DNA of 64,000 nt from Eutrigla gurnardus (GCA_963514095.1 OY741282.1:23349327-23413326), one strand, 5' to 3'. Shown: positions 48,302 through 62,249, numbered from the stretch's first letter. The notes: generated from the letters alone by a model not told the origin. Translations and numbers: made by a program.

Positions 48302-49596
48302 TCAGTGTGGGGTTTTTTTTTTTGCATGTGCTTTCCTTCTTTATAAGCCCAAAACAAGAGCTCCATGTTTGGGGTCAGATAGAGGCCAGTAGAACTGATA
48401 CACAGAACTTTATTTGAGGGTTGGTAACTTACTTGAACTTTATTTTAATTTTAGCGAGACGACGGATGGAAGACGCACTTGTTCGATCCATCATACCTGC
48501 GTGGAAAGTGCACTTGCGGGGGGTCTCGTGGTCACGTCACAGGAGTGAAACATAGCTGTGTTTTTTTAATGGCATGCCGCCAAACGCAGCCCATTCTTCT
48601 ACCGACAGCGAGGAATCTCACCGTGAGATCTGAACAGATAATGAGGTACACACTGTCTCCTCGATCACCTCCCGTCTCCACGGTGAACTGTCAACCTGAC
48701 CGACCAGCAGGAGTTGCCAGTGTATCGGTCTCAGCACGAAGCCTCTCTAATTTATCCCCCATGAACACTGCCATCTTTTTCCGCCTATTTTTTGACTCGT
48801 CTTGAAGAGCGCAGGTGTAACTTACAAACGTGAACGACGGTTCCTTTTCATTTAAACGCTCCGGTGGGCCGTGCTACTGAGTCGGCATAGCGGCGCCATG
48901 GAAACGGGATGGAAAGGAGAATGAAGCCATCATTCATGTTAGTAATTAGACACATGCTTCTCCCGCTACAAAATGCCTGCCACTGAAAAAGAAAGGTCCT
49001 CCATCCTCCTTGGAACACCTCAAATGAGTGGATATTTCCTCTGCTGTGCCACCCACACATTACTCATTCAGGCCCAAAGGGGGCAAAGCAGGGTTCGATT
49101 CAACTTGTTTCCAGTTCACTAAACTGTGAATTCAAATGCAAGCTCTGGGCACTGACAGCTGATTTCATGAAATAAATCCACCAAATTAAGAGAAGAAATC
49201 GGCACATATGGAAAAATGAGCAGCATGTATTTATAGTTTGGACCCCCACTATGCTGATGGTTCCTGCCTCCAGCGTAGAGAGCATCTAAAGGCTTGTGAG
49301 TTACTGCATTTTGGGAAATCCCACAGCAGAGGCCAGCTGGTCAAGCCCCAAAGCTGATTATTTTGGGAATGGGGGTTGGGGGATTCCTCAAATATACTTC
49401 TAGGCCCGTCAGAAGGAGGAAGGGTTATTTTAAATATCAGTTTAACATCACTATTTCCCCCAGCATTTACCATTTCATAGAGGAATCCATAACTAACAGA
49501 ACACATGTGTTGGTTTCCTCTTCATAATTATGGTCAAAAGAATTCATGATAATGATATGATCGCAATATCTATAGAACATTTGTTTTATTTTTGTG

Positions 49597-49606
49597 TGTG
49601 TATATA

Positions 49607-49664
<58 letters not shown>

Positions 49665-49972
49665 TGCAGGTTCATGTAATAACCCAAAAAGTTACAGAAG
49701 GACACTTTAAAAAGCTGAGATATTTCAAAATGTATTTTTCATGCCATTTAACACTGGATTTCTACAAACAAAGAATAAGACAAAAGATATGTTGTATCTA
49801 TTTAAAAGAAGAATGATAGTTGGCAAACGCTGGTAAAGCTGTATCACTCCTTTTGTGCGTCCATGTGTGAAGTGAGATCTTCTCCGTTGGAGGACTGAGT
49901 CAGATTTGACTTCCTACTTCTGCAACAGACAAAGGTGTCCTTACTGCCAAAAGCAAGATACTCCCTGCTACA

Positions 49973-50043
<71 letters not shown>

Positions 50044-50239
50044 CCACTGACCCTGCCTGACCTTGCTTTCCCATTCCCTCCCCTACTGTTATGAGTGGGC
50101 AGACACAAAATCACAGCTGACTGTTCAGCCCCCAAGGTACCATCACATCTGATTGTACCACCATTGGTTTGGAAAAATACTGTGTGCTGCTGTTGTGTCC
50201 TGGAGTGAAGAAAACAAAGCCTTTTCTTTGATGCTAAAT

Positions 50240-50294
<55 letters not shown>
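49597..50294. repeat. (AT)n, (GT)n, (AT)n microsatellites
   Basis: AT at about 49600-49660, GT at 49975-50041, and AT at 50245-50294. Confidence 0.95.
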
Positions 50295-50299
<5 letters not shown>

Positions 50300-50795
50300 G
50301 GTTCACATTTGTCTTGCAGAGTTTGTTCTGTATTTACAAGCACTCATAATGTCATAACACTAACCTTAGTGCTACTTTCATCAAAGAAACATTCTCACTC
50401 TAAACCCCTTGAATACTGAAAATCAGGGGCTCCAAATTTAAAACTATGCCCCTCTAGGAATCCCTCTATAGCATCGGGTTTGGACGTTCCAGGGACCACA
50501 ACACAAGTACTCGGTCAGGGCATTAAGTACATAAGGTATCAAAAGAAAGGTAAAATATGTATTTTGGATTGTGGATTTGGTTTCACAGGAGACACAGACA
50601 GCAGTCTCCTGGGTGAAAGTCCTGTGTTGGTGTTGGCTGCTCTTTTCCTGTTGGAGGTCATAGGTTGTTGATGTTGAATGTACTTAGGGAAGAAAATACG
50701 TTGCTGTTTGGTTTTCAGACCCACATCCTGTATAGGATTCCTCCGTCGTATATACCTACTGCACCTAATCATTCAAATTAGACGATACATCCGAC

Positions 50796-50817
50796 GGGGG
50801 GGGGGGGGGGGGGGGGG
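50796..50817. repeat. Poly-G run, 22 G
   Basis: Twenty-two consecutive G between CCGAC and CTTGAG, about 2.2 kb upstream of the Eph start codon. Confidence 0.9.
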
Positions 50818-52680
50818 CTTGAGCTTTTTCTTGCACTTTCCTCCACAAATAGAATAAAGCCGTCGACGCCTCCACGAGAAAACAACAGTTTCTGGCATCC
50901 CTGAACCACCTCCACACCCGCTGTCAGCGCTGATCAGACCACTTCATGTCTACAGCACCGCCATAACCATCCCGGCAGTACACCTACAGATACGTGCTTG
51001 GCAAGACATGTTTATCTTCTGCTGTAAAAGAGGCAACATTAGAGATTTGGAATGATTTGAAATTGGTGACATAAATCGGAAGATTCTGACGACGTTGGCA
51101 GGGAAGGTCGCGGCGGGGTCACCAAGGATCTCAATGTGTGTGTGCTGATTCGTTTGAGTGAGCAATTAATCCATACGTGTGTGCATACATGCCTGTATGC
51201 ATGTGTGTGTGTGTGAGCGTGGGAGGTGGCAGCAGGGTGAGCCACAGGAATATCACCCAGAATCCCGCGGTTTTCAAAGGCTAATTGCACCTAATTGCAC
51301 CGTGAAAAATAGGCAGGAAATAAATAGAAAGGCTGAGAGCAAGAAAAACTGGCAGAACGAGAGAAGACGGGGCGACAGGCTCAGAGAGAAAGACAGAATA
51401 ATAACATGGTGTGCAATTTAAAAAAGAAATGTGTGTGGATGTGAGAAAGTGGAAGAGATTCAGCTCGATGGTGAAAAATAAGAGAAAAGGGAAGATGGAG
51501 TAGGAATGGAGATCAAAGCTGCCATTACGGAATCATCAAACATCATCTTACAGTTGTACCATCGCAGATACAAATTAATTGAACGCACTTTGAGGAATCG
51601 TGATGACACAACTCTCCTCTGCAGCTTTAATGAGCCTTAAAGGAGATACATCTGTGTTTTACTTCCACACGTTTAACAAGAGAGCAGACAAAGAACGTTC
51701 ACAGTTACGGTGTGAAGACTTGGCGGATATGTGTGTGTTTGTGCCGAGGCGACGGCTTCAGACAGGCGTGCACCTACAGTGTTCCAAGGGACTTTATTAA
51801 AGAGGCCTTTGTGAGCACATTTAACAGGAAACTGTTGCTATTTAGCAGTTTCCATCTGTTCCTGTCGGTCGTCTCAAGCTTTTTCAAACCCAGAATTTCA
51901 AAGTGGTTTACCTCGAATAAAAGAATGCCACAGAAAAATAAAGTAGAGGGGAAAAGCTTTAAATGTATTTAAGAATAAATAGGTGTTTACATGAGATGTA
52001 ATAGCCTGAGGTTTTCCATAAAGCCCACAGCAAACAGTGAAAGGATGAAAAAGAAAACTCTTCCTGGCTGCAGTATGGAAAGAAAATTATGTTTTTGATT
52101 ATGTCTTTGTGGAGAAGTTCTTCATGGCCACAACTTCTGTGATTTTTCTCTCTGCCTATCACGCTCATTTCTACTATTGTCATCTCTTTCTTGTTATTTA
52201 TCCCAATAGGGGAGTTCAGCATTCAGACAATGATGCCCCCTGGGATGGAGATGACACTCACCAGGATATTGAGGGATGACTTTTGAGTGAGATACCAACT
52301 ATTGATTAACTATCAGGCTCCATGTTAAACCCGGTGCTGGATGTGGGAGGTTCATGGGTGGTTCAACGATTCGCGAGGGTTGCTCATCTTGAGAAACCAG
52401 TATACTAGATTTAAAGAAAAAACTAAAATCATGCTTTTCTCTTTATTTGTCAGAGCATTTGATTTATTGATTTCTGTCCGGATGCAAAGGGAATTTAAAG
52501 AACTTTAAACCAAGGCATTAGTTTGAACTACTTTGGCTCTATTAAATAATCATTACACATTATCATAAATTCACAGTCCCCATAAACTTCTCTCCATAAA
52601 GACCTGATTAAGGCAACAATGGTTATAAGTAGCCTGAAACAGCCCTGATGTGTCCTGATGAGAAGGTACGTGGGAAGTAA

Positions 52681-53038
52681 TGACGTCACGTGCTGAAGTG
52701 GTAACGAGTGAGGAGGACTGGAACCAGCAGGGGGGGGGATCACCTGTGGAGGTCTCTGTGATTGGAGAGCCTGGCGGTTCACCCCGCCCCCCCTCGGCGC
52801 GCTGCCCGCCTCCCCCCTAAACCCGGAGCGAACGCGCTCCTCGCTGGCTTCCTCAACCTCGCAGCCGCAGAACATGAGCTCCTCTTCTCCGCGCGGACGC
52901 GTGACGACACAGATGGTTTCACTACGGCATCTCGCTCCGTGCTGACCGAGCCCGCTGTTCTTTAGGACAAAACCTCCCTCCCTCCCCCCCCCCTGTTACC
53001 GGTTGTGTGTTTTTTCTTCTTCTTTTTTTGGATGCGCC
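52681..53038 (+). promoter_or_regulatory. epha5: CpG-rich promoter and 5' UTR of the Eph gene
   Basis: GC- and CpG-rich DNA leads into the start codon. A perfect CRE palindrome TGACGTCA (52681-52688) overlaps an E-box CACGTG (52687-52692). An inverted CCAAT box ATTGG (52761-52765) and a GC box CCCCGCCCC (about 52782-52790) follow. No TATA box is obvious, fitting a CpG-island promoter. The transcription start is not defined. Upstream ATGs lie at about 52874, 52913 and 53032. Confidence 0.55.
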
Positions 53039-53138
53039 ATGCGATCTCACTGGTGGAGTTGTGGCGTTCGGCTGGTGGCATGGACGTGGGTTTGCAGCCT
53101 GGCGTTGCTCGGAGCGTGGTGCATCCCCGCAAATGAAG
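53039..53138 (+). CDS. epha5: EPHA5-like receptor, exon 1 (signal peptide)
   Basis: The exon encodes 33 residues plus one base. ATG at 53039 (G at -3) starts a peptide with a hydrophobic core (VRLVAWTWVCSLALLGAW) followed by CIPANE, a normal signal peptide with cleavage expected near the end. The exon closes on GAAG followed by GTAAAT, leaving a phase-1 codon that joins exon 2 to give Asn-Glu-Val-Asn-Leu, the usual start of a mature EphA5. A second ATG 7 nt upstream opens an overlapping frame in another register. Signal peptides diverge fast, so assignment rests on splice phase, the NEVNLL junction and exons 2-3. Confidence 0.85.
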
Positions 53139-55362
53139 GTAAATCACGCGCACAGGTGCACGAGGTGGCTTTTAATTGGCACTGACAGGTGTGACAGACC
53201 GGTTAAAGGTCCGTCTCCGGCGCTCCAGACCGTCGGTCCCCCTCCAGTCCGGCACGTCCGATGTCGTCCGACCGAAAAGGAGGTCGCCTGTGAGATGAAT
53301 TCGATGAGATGATGTTTAAACGGCAGCTGCGTCCCATAAAGTCTGTGATGACTGTGTGTTGGAAACGGTAAAAGCTGCGCTATACGGGACCCTGGATCAG
53401 AGCATGCGTCTCTCCAGATAGTCGCTCCTTGGAGGACTTGTCAGCGCCACCAAGACGCACCGTGCGCTGCGAGATTCCCTAAAACACCCCAAACACCGTC
53501 CTGTGCAGCTCAGACCGAGTTGACATGTCTGTTTTTTTATAAAAAATAAATGTAAAAAAGTCTGAATTTACGAGAGAAATTAATTTGCAATCTTTTATAA
53601 TAATGGGAACTTTTGAGTTTTGCGATATTTCTCCCCGTCCCTCCTTTTGAAGGTTGGGGGGCTTAGTCTAGTCTGACATCATGTCTTTAAGGTGAAGATT
53701 GGATCATTTGAACCCCCGAGTTCAGCAGTTTGACTTGGCTCCGTTTGGCGCAGTTGTTTCCGCGCGCAGTGCAAAGTGTTAATAAATCACATTTCTCTCC
53801 TGCACCTCCAGTCCTGCTAAATATAAACATGTGTTTTTTTAACAAAAAGGGGAAAACAGCACACTGTATGAAAAAGTGCGTCAATTATTGTTCCCACGCT
53901 ATTGTCCGCACCCCGAGCAGCGTTTTAATAGCTCAGATGAATGCCATTGTCTGGCCATGAGACAGCGTTATCCGGGAAAGAGGAGGCATTCATCAACCTG
54001 CTTATTCTTCACATGGCAGATTTATTTGGTCAAGTTTAGATTCACAAAAGTGCTTCCTGATGTGTGACCATGGGGGCACCCAGGGGTCCCGCAGGGCATC
54101 CTTCGGCACCCTGCAGTATAGTTAAAGCTCTTTGTCCTCTGAATTACTATCCGAGGGTTTCTGCTTCAGGATGTAAAGTCCAGGTTGGCACAAACTGGCA
54201 TACAAGTTTCCCAGCAGAGTGAAAAGTTCACAGAAATCACTTAAAAGTATTATTTGACTGAAAGCAATTAGTTGTGAGGTTTGTAGTCTGTAACCTGCAG
54301 TTTAAAATACTTTAATGGCTGTCTTCTTAAAGCCAAGCTGCAGGCTGTGTGAGGGAATCAAATGGCTCATAAGTTTGAGTTTTAACCTCGGTGACTGAAA
54401 GTCCTCAAAAAAACACGTCCTCCAGCGATCTCTCGCATCATCTTAAAATGAGTCAGACGTTCGTCGTTGTGGTCTTAAGTCATCATATCCTTTGTTTTCC
54501 TCTGCGACAACAGTTTGGTTTTCTGTGAGAGCTTTCTGTCAAATCTGAGTGGAAAAACCACAAAAATCCATCGATGGACAACTCATGAAGCCCAAAATCA
54601 AAACAGCAGCTATAAATGTGATAATAAATGTTGAATCCTTGGAGGCCTTTGGCAACGTACCCATCTCATTTGAGGAATGAATGTTTAACATCCCATGCTG
54701 ATGTTTTTAATCTGTCCTGACATCCAACTGTTTTTTTTTCACAATGGAGTTCACCTTCCATTTGCTTGTGTGTGCTAGAGGTGTGAAACGCCTGAAAAGG
54801 CAAAACCCCCGATGCCTCCCTAATCACCATTTAGCCGTGAGGACAGTTCTGCTGCTGCTGAGGAAACCTGTTCACACCGTGCCACCTTGATTCATATCCT
54901 CTCTCCAGGCGGATCCATTCTTCTTTGATAATTGATCATTTGATAATCTTTCTGAGAACACGTCGAAGCTCAGCCAGATGCCTCACATCTGTTTCTAGAG
55001 GTTCTCGCTGTGTTTGATTCATTATGAGTTCAGACTAATGGAGGGTGTGTGTGGGCCGACACTGGAGGGAGTTTAAAACCCATCACTTTGCTTTTTTGGG
55101 TTGGTAATGGCGTCGCTGAAATGAGGGCTGCACATTTTGGTTAATTACAGCAAATGGCTTGGAAGAAGTGCACGTTTGCCCCCTTTTTTTTTGCCTGCAG
55201 TACTTTTTAGTCGGTTACTTTTTATTATTCAAAACATCTCACATGGGATTTTAAAGACAGTCGTAGGTAACACATATTCTACACCAAAAGATTCTTTTCC
55301 TTTTATCTTTTTGAGGAACAATCTATAGGTGTTTCCCAGTAAAAAAAATAATATATATAAAA

Positions 55363-55422
<60 letters not shown>

Positions 55423-57177
55423 TAAATAGCAGCCTTGGCGCTCTCAGACCTCCAGTTATGAATTCAAAGAGAATTGTATCCGTATATTCCAACCATGTTG
55501 AAATATTTACAGCATCCTTGGCAATAATGTCACCGCACGACTTGAACTCACTTCGACCATTCACTGCCGATGACTTTTAACAAGTTGTGTAGATCATTGT
55601 CATGGTTGGATCCTTAGAGAGAGAGAGGGAGAGAGTAAAGGAGGTAACGTATCCCTTATGATCTAGTTCAGCATCACTTATCTCTTCTTTATGGCCTAAT
55701 TAGTTGTCTAATCGCCTCCTAAGGACATCTTTTATTATTCTCTGCAGAGCAGCAGAGACAGTAAGACTAGTGTAGTGTGTGTGAGTGTGTGTGTGAGTGC
55801 GTTTCGGTTAGTGAACGAGCCTCCGCCTCATATTGAGTTGTGCTCGCTCCACCTTTCCTCTGCGGGCGTCTCTCCTTTTGTTGACGCCGGGCCGCGTCGA
55901 TCAGACGATCGGCTCTCTTGTCATGAAGTTTATCACACTAAATATCACGCTCCGCTCTGAGACATAGATGGGATTTATGAGATTAAACCTTTGGACGATT
56001 GATCGGCTCTCTTGCATCACAAAGAGATCTTGAAGGGAGAAAAAGAGAGAAAAAAGTCCCGTGGAGCCCAGTTTCCTCTAATGAGCACTCCCACATCATT
56101 TAAATTGACATATCAAATATTACAAATTTCAGCTGTGTGATCGGTGTGAAATCCATGTCATTAGTAGGGTGTCTCTGCTAGAAATGTGCATAGCTGGTCA
56201 TGTAAAATGGGAGTGAGGATATATTGTGATTTAAAGCATGTAAAAGGTTAAAAAGACACTTAAACAGTGACTTTCCAAGGGTTTATCTGAGAGGGGGATA
56301 TCCGACCGTTGGCAACATAAACTACTTTGCTTCTATTAGCGGTTTGCCAACATGTCGAGCTCTTAATCTGCTCGGAGATCGAGAGGAGCAGCTTGACAAC
56401 GGAGCGCCCGCTTGGACTTTCTCTTTCTTCATTGTTTGAGTACAGGCTGGGCCGGATACACATCGAGCCAAACGTTATCGCACATGAGATAATGAAAAAC
56501 TGAACTCTGGCCTGACAAAATGTTACATGGTGGCACATTTAATACAGAGCAGTGGGGAGATAATAGAGAAGTCAGGGGGCTACAGACTAACAAGAGGAGA
56601 TGGCCACACAGAACGGCTGAGCAAGGAGGATTTAATGGAGCAGGTTCAGCAGCAGGTCTTGGTCCACAAGCACAAAAGTATTAAAAATAAATAGAAAAAA
56701 AGCCACTTGTCTTGGCACGACACTGCAGGTCGGCCCAAGTGTTACGTCGACTCAAAGTGACATTGAAGCCACTTTGCACTAAATTCCTTTTCAAAGTGTG
56801 AGATAGGAATAAAAGGGGTGATTAGCTTGTTGATTGAGAGAGAGACGCACACATGCAGGGAATAGATTAGAAATGACAGGACCTAAGATCTGTTCTCAGG
56901 ACAGCCAGAGTTCCTTTTCAGGATCGTGTGAACTCACATTGGAAGCGACACAGCCGTTAGTCTTTATGATGCACCTGGAATTCACCTTCATAAGATCAAT
57001 GCCTTTTAATGATTGTACATGTTTTCGTATTGGTCATATTAATGGATGCAAAACCAAAATGACCAAAGAAGATTCTGAATGCCCGTCTGAAAGCTGAAGT
57101 CGATGTTTCAGTCTTTCTTTGTTGAACTTGATTGGTTGTTTGTCTATACTTCAGACTGTATTTTCTGTGTTTAACAG
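53139..57177 (+). other. epha5: Eph gene intron 1, 4039 bp
   Basis: GT donor GTAAAT and acceptor ending TTTAACAG. It contains an AT/GT microsatellite at about 55363-55420. Otherwise nothing identifiable. Open frames within it are short and without domains. Confidence 0.8.
55363..55420. repeat. (AT)n(GT)n compound microsatellite
   Basis: AT to 55380 directly followed by GT to 55420, within intron 1. Confidence 0.95.
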
Positions 57178-57242
57178 TGAACCTGCTGGATTCCCGCTCC
57201 GTGATGGGAGACCTGGGATGGGTGGCCTATCCTAAGAATGGG
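57178..57242 (+). CDS. epha5: EPHA5-like receptor, exon 2
   Basis: A 65-bp exon bounded by TTTAACAG and GTGAGT. After completing the split Val codon it encodes NLLDSRSVMGD and LGWVAYPKNG, the start of the ephrin-binding domain. A small exon of about this size in the same position is typical of EphA genes. The peptide is closest to EPHA5, in which this segment differs only by conservative changes. It ends in phase 0. Confidence 0.95.
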
Positions 57243-58362
57243 GTGAGTATCCACATTGTGAAGATATTTAATTGGTTGATTTTGCAGAATTGAGAATGAA
57301 ATTTGACAGATGTCATTTTGAGTGTCACTGTTTCCTGATCGGTTGTCTTTTTCTTGAGGAGAGGCATACAGATGTGTGGATTTTAAATATCTTGGTAGTC
57401 CTGCAGCGTTCAGCATTGATGCTTTTTGTGTCGGACACAAGGCAGCTGTGATGTCCTTATTTCACAATGAAGTACAGGCTCTTCATTTGTTGTTTCTTTA
57501 TCAAGGTTACAGGTCATTTTATTTCCGAGAGCGCTCAGTTCATTATCGGGGTCAATTGAATTCATGAATAAGAATCTGAAAGTCACCACGGAATATTTTA
57601 TTCTCCAGCCAGAACTTGAGATTCTATTACCAAGTATTCCCACGGTGAAGGCTAATTAGAGAATGACTTACTAGAGTTGGAAAATAGTTATTTTGTGGTA
57701 TTTTATAGCGTGTTTTTTATTTTGGACTTTCAGCACTACCTCATGAGACGGTAGTTGACGGCTGAATCTGCCACCTTTCTTTGGGAAAAATGAAATTCCC
57801 TGATCTCTGGGGGATTGGTAGTGCTGCGGTGGGTTTAATCAGGAATTAATTTGTGCGTCCATTTGATCCGCGCGGATAATCTCTCAAATAGTAACGGCTC
57901 CTGTTGGCAAATATGCAACCCAATAGTGCTGACTGCGGCGTTTTGTCGGCTCCGGGTATTGAAGTCCCAGCCCACCGTGGCTGTGTGCAGATGGGAGAGA
58001 TAGTGCTGACAAAAGCAGCCGTACGCGCAGTCATATTAATGAAGATGTGATGACGCCGTGCGGCTCCCACAATGCAACTGCATAAATAAGTGCGTTCGAG
58101 GGGGGGGCGATCGGATGTAGAGGAGAGGAAACGACGGGCTGAGGATCTCCTAAAGGAACGTCCGCTTCTCATTTATTCAGCAAAAGTTTGAGGAGATTTA
58201 AAATGCATTTGTTTATCTATTAAACTCGTCTGACGCCGAAATGACAAACATGCCTGACAGAATATACAGTCGATGTCCTGTTTTAAATGACGGGGGTTAT
58301 CGCCGTCGGCCATTGTTATTCCTATCATGTTCAGCACATGTATGACAGGAGGCAATCTGAAG

Positions 58363-58368
<6 letters not shown>

Positions 58369-58448
<80 letters not shown>

Positions 58449-58468
58449 CACACTCTCTCTCTCTCTCA

Positions 58469-58517
<49 letters not shown>
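58369..58517. repeat. (CA)n(CT)n(CA)n compound microsatellite
   Basis: CA to about 58440, a CTCACACTCTCTCT bridge, then CA again to 58517. Confidence 0.95.
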
Positions 58518-58521
<4 letters not shown>

Positions 58522-59914
58522 TCAGCAATCTTCCGTGGCTAAATAAGATGTCGAGGAGGTACGGAGGTTGTTTTTTAGTCCCTTGTTCCAGATGGTTTGT
58601 TTCATCCCTCGTTTTCTCCTCCTCTACCTCCCTCCATCCCCATCATCCTCGCTCCCCTCAGCTCTCTCTCCTCCCCTCGTCCCTGAACATGAATTTTACT
58701 CCTTTTCCCCATTTTCTTTTCATTCTTTTCTTTCCTCTCCCAGAAGCTTCAACATGCTTTTGAAAAGTTTGTGAAACAGGCATTGAAGCAAAAAAAAGGA
58801 GATGGGAGTAAAATCAGACATTTGAAAAATGTGATGGATGACCTTGAAATGTTCTGAAACATTTAAATGAACAGCGTGACGACGAGGACGTCGACTTTGG
58901 ATTGTATAAACACCAATCTTTTGGTTTAAGAGCTTAAGTTGTCACGATGATGAGCTCAGAGCTGAGGCTTCCTTTCTTCCTCATACAAAGCCGCAGCCAC
59001 AGGAAGCACAATATAAACTACACAATATAAATTATAAAGGCATTAAGAGGTGCCCTTTTTAAAAAACAATCTATTTCAGAAGTCTGTCTTGACGTTCCAG
59101 TGAGAGAGAAGTTGGAAGAAACGAGACCTGACCTCCAGAATAAGTCTTGTTGGAATAGGAGTCCCTGTGGACAGTAAGAAGGAGGAGGTGAAGAAGCCAG
59201 AGAGAAATAGTGTTCAGAGTCAAATTAAATCAAATAACTGCTTGAGAATAGTAGATAAATATTGTTGGACATTATTCATAAGTCATCTTGCTGATTCAGG
59301 AGCAGAAAGGATTATTAAGAAGAGCCGCCCAAGTCCAAGAAAGTTATTGAGCTATAGATAGAAGACACTGAGATGGTACTTTAGATTCTCATCGTTTTCA
59401 CATCCTTAGCATTAATATTAATATAGCATTGGACCAAAAACAAATAGATGGAAATGAAGACGAGGAATAAAAAACAAAACATGGAGGAATGCTGGTCCAT
59501 CGTTGGTCGTCGTCTGATACCTCCACGACTTCCTGTTCCCGTTGCATTGGAGTAGAGCTTGCTCATAGGTTGGGTCGGCTGCTCCTAGAATAAGAAGTGA
59601 TTCTAGGTTAGACTTGGATAATTAAAGGAAGACTAGAGGACACGTAGAGGAGAAAAGATGATGATAGACATGAAAGGCAGAGGAATGAGGCACAACAAGA
59701 GGGATGTTGGAGGGAGTTAGATGGAGGCAGGAATAGAGAGGGGATGGGATGGGGGGGGTCTTTGTATGGATAAAGAGTGGGAGAGGGACTGTTCTGTCAC
59801 AGTGCCATGACGGTCAGCGGTAATGGGCGGTAATAATAAGTTGGAGACAGCTTTATAGACTTGGAGCCGGGAGGGCACTCAGCACAGCCACAGGGGGTCT
59901 GCTGACGGATGGGA

Positions 59915-59920
<6 letters not shown>

Positions 59921-59975
<55 letters not shown>
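59921..59975. repeat. (CA)n microsatellite
   Basis: About 27 uninterrupted CA units, preceded by CTCTCT. Confidence 0.95.
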
Positions 59976-59977
<2 letters not shown>

Positions 59978-61064
59978 TGGTCAACAAAACAAACACACAC
60001 TAATGAGGAGCTGGAAGGGATGCCTATGGGGACGGTCCAGCGGAGAGGAGGCGATGCTCAGGTGGAAAGAGAGGCGAGGGCTGATATTAGGAAGCTCTGA
60101 TTATTATTATTGAAGCTCAAATGGCACGTTGTCCATGTCGCTCAAAGCTTTGAAAAAAACACACCAGAAATTAAAAAACACCATCCTTCAATCATTCAAT
60201 ATCTCTGCCATCACAATTGTATGTATTTATCTGTATTTATTTCTAATAGTAGCTGCCCAGAAAAATAAATATTCTGAGATTGAAAGAAACTACAAGAATC
60301 TTAAAAAACAGAACAAACGTTAACAGATAAAGTGTCTTTGTGGCTAAATGCCATTGAGGGAAAACATATTTTTCTTGGAATAATGGGTGAACTGGCCCTT
60401 TAAAAAGAGTTTGTGTGAAAGTGAGGTGGCCTTACTGAAGATTTCAATATCCCATTTATATATATTTTTTAACTGGATGATGAATTGTACTACAGAAAAG
60501 AGCCCAGAAGGCCAAGCAGAACTAGATCTGCTGTAAAATGAAACACACAAGCAGTTGGTAGGTTTTTAAAAGTGCTTTTGGTTTTAGTGGCACACATTAG
60601 TCTGGGTGGTCCTGACCCCACATTGTTAGTGTGTCGCTCTCTGCACCGAGCTTTGTGTGTGACCCCGGAGGGCCCTGACCCACCTAATACCATGTACAAT
60701 AGATTTAAAGATCCCATGTAATAAGCACTAGCAACTAGGCTCATTCCTGGAAAACCTCCGCTCAAACTCTTCACACTTGAGAAGTTCTTGCCTCGCTTCA
60801 CAAGGAAATGCAAGTTTCTGGTGAAAGCCGAGTTATGAAAGCCCTGCTAACTGTTTCACTGCTGCGTTTTCATACTTGTAAATGACTTCTGTTGGATGAC
60901 TCATTTTGAAAGAGTTGGCTTAAGTAAGTGTCAATTTCCATCAGTAACCAAGCAGCGAGAGTGGGAGGGTTTCCAGTGGTAACAATGGCAACCACACTTT
61001 GTTCACGGATACTGAACCCGTTTGGTTCCAGGCAAAACTGGAGAAGGTCGCCTGGTAAACTCCT

Positions 61065-61289
<225 letters not shown>

Positions 61290-62163
61290 TAAGCTGTGTA
61301 AAGCCCGGAGCAGGCTGGTGGATCTGTGTGATCTAACCAGTAAGAGGCTTAATGTCTGCACTGGGACTGACTGGGCTGGACTCTGTGAGAGACTGGGATT
61401 CGGTCACACACACACCAGCAACCACAGATCTGCCTGAGCATCTACAGTATACTTGTGAGGACCCTCGTTATCATAAGGCTTTTACTCTCAACCCACGCTA
61501 CGTCTACTCTAAGTGTCAAACTTCAGATCGGTTCATCGGTTTGGACGTTACCGGTGCTACTGGGCTCCCATAATGGCTGATGGTTTTACAGCAGCCACCA
61601 GTCATGGAGGCACCATACCAGTGGTTCATTTAGATTGATTATTTTTGTATTCCTTCGGGGGAGGAGGAGCCTATTTGTCGATTTATCGATCATCAGCTTT
61701 TTCAAACGGTTCATTGTTATATCAACCTTTTTAAAAACCTCTAGTTAAAATGTCCTCAATCTGGAGGTCTAAAGATGCACTAACGCACAGTGTAATATCA
61801 ACCCGGAGGTATGAGCATTTAACAGCACACATGATGTTCAGTTACACTCGACAGTGTCTTCATTCATCCACAAACGGTTGAGAACGATAATACCCGGGAA
61901 GAACGGCAGACTAAAGCAGAGAGGGATGAAACGGGAGGGATGGAGAACAAGACGGAGAGAAAAGACAAAGACGGAAAATGCAGCTGCTTCAGCAAGGATT
62001 GATTAATTTGGGCTATTAAGCTATAACACCAGATCATAGTCTGGTCCCTCTGGCCATATTACGGTGACATGATAAAGCGCCTGTATTAACCATGGGAGAA
62101 TGCTAGTGATGCAGATAATAGCCACGTCCCAGGAGACCTGCAGAGGGAATTAATGCTGCTGTC

Positions 62164-62177
62164 TCACACACACGCAC

Positions 62178-62249
<72 letters not shown>

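Larger units (their letters stand above)
42856..52640. other. Gene-free stretch upstream of the Eph gene
   Basis: No supported exon. It holds microsatellites and G runs listed separately. The rest is AT-rich DNA in which I identify nothing. Confidence 0.55.

Noticed and set aside
53003..53038. In-frame extension upstream of ATG 53039
   Set aside because: No in-frame ATG there; the extra residues are pyrimidine-tract translation and would precede the signal peptide.
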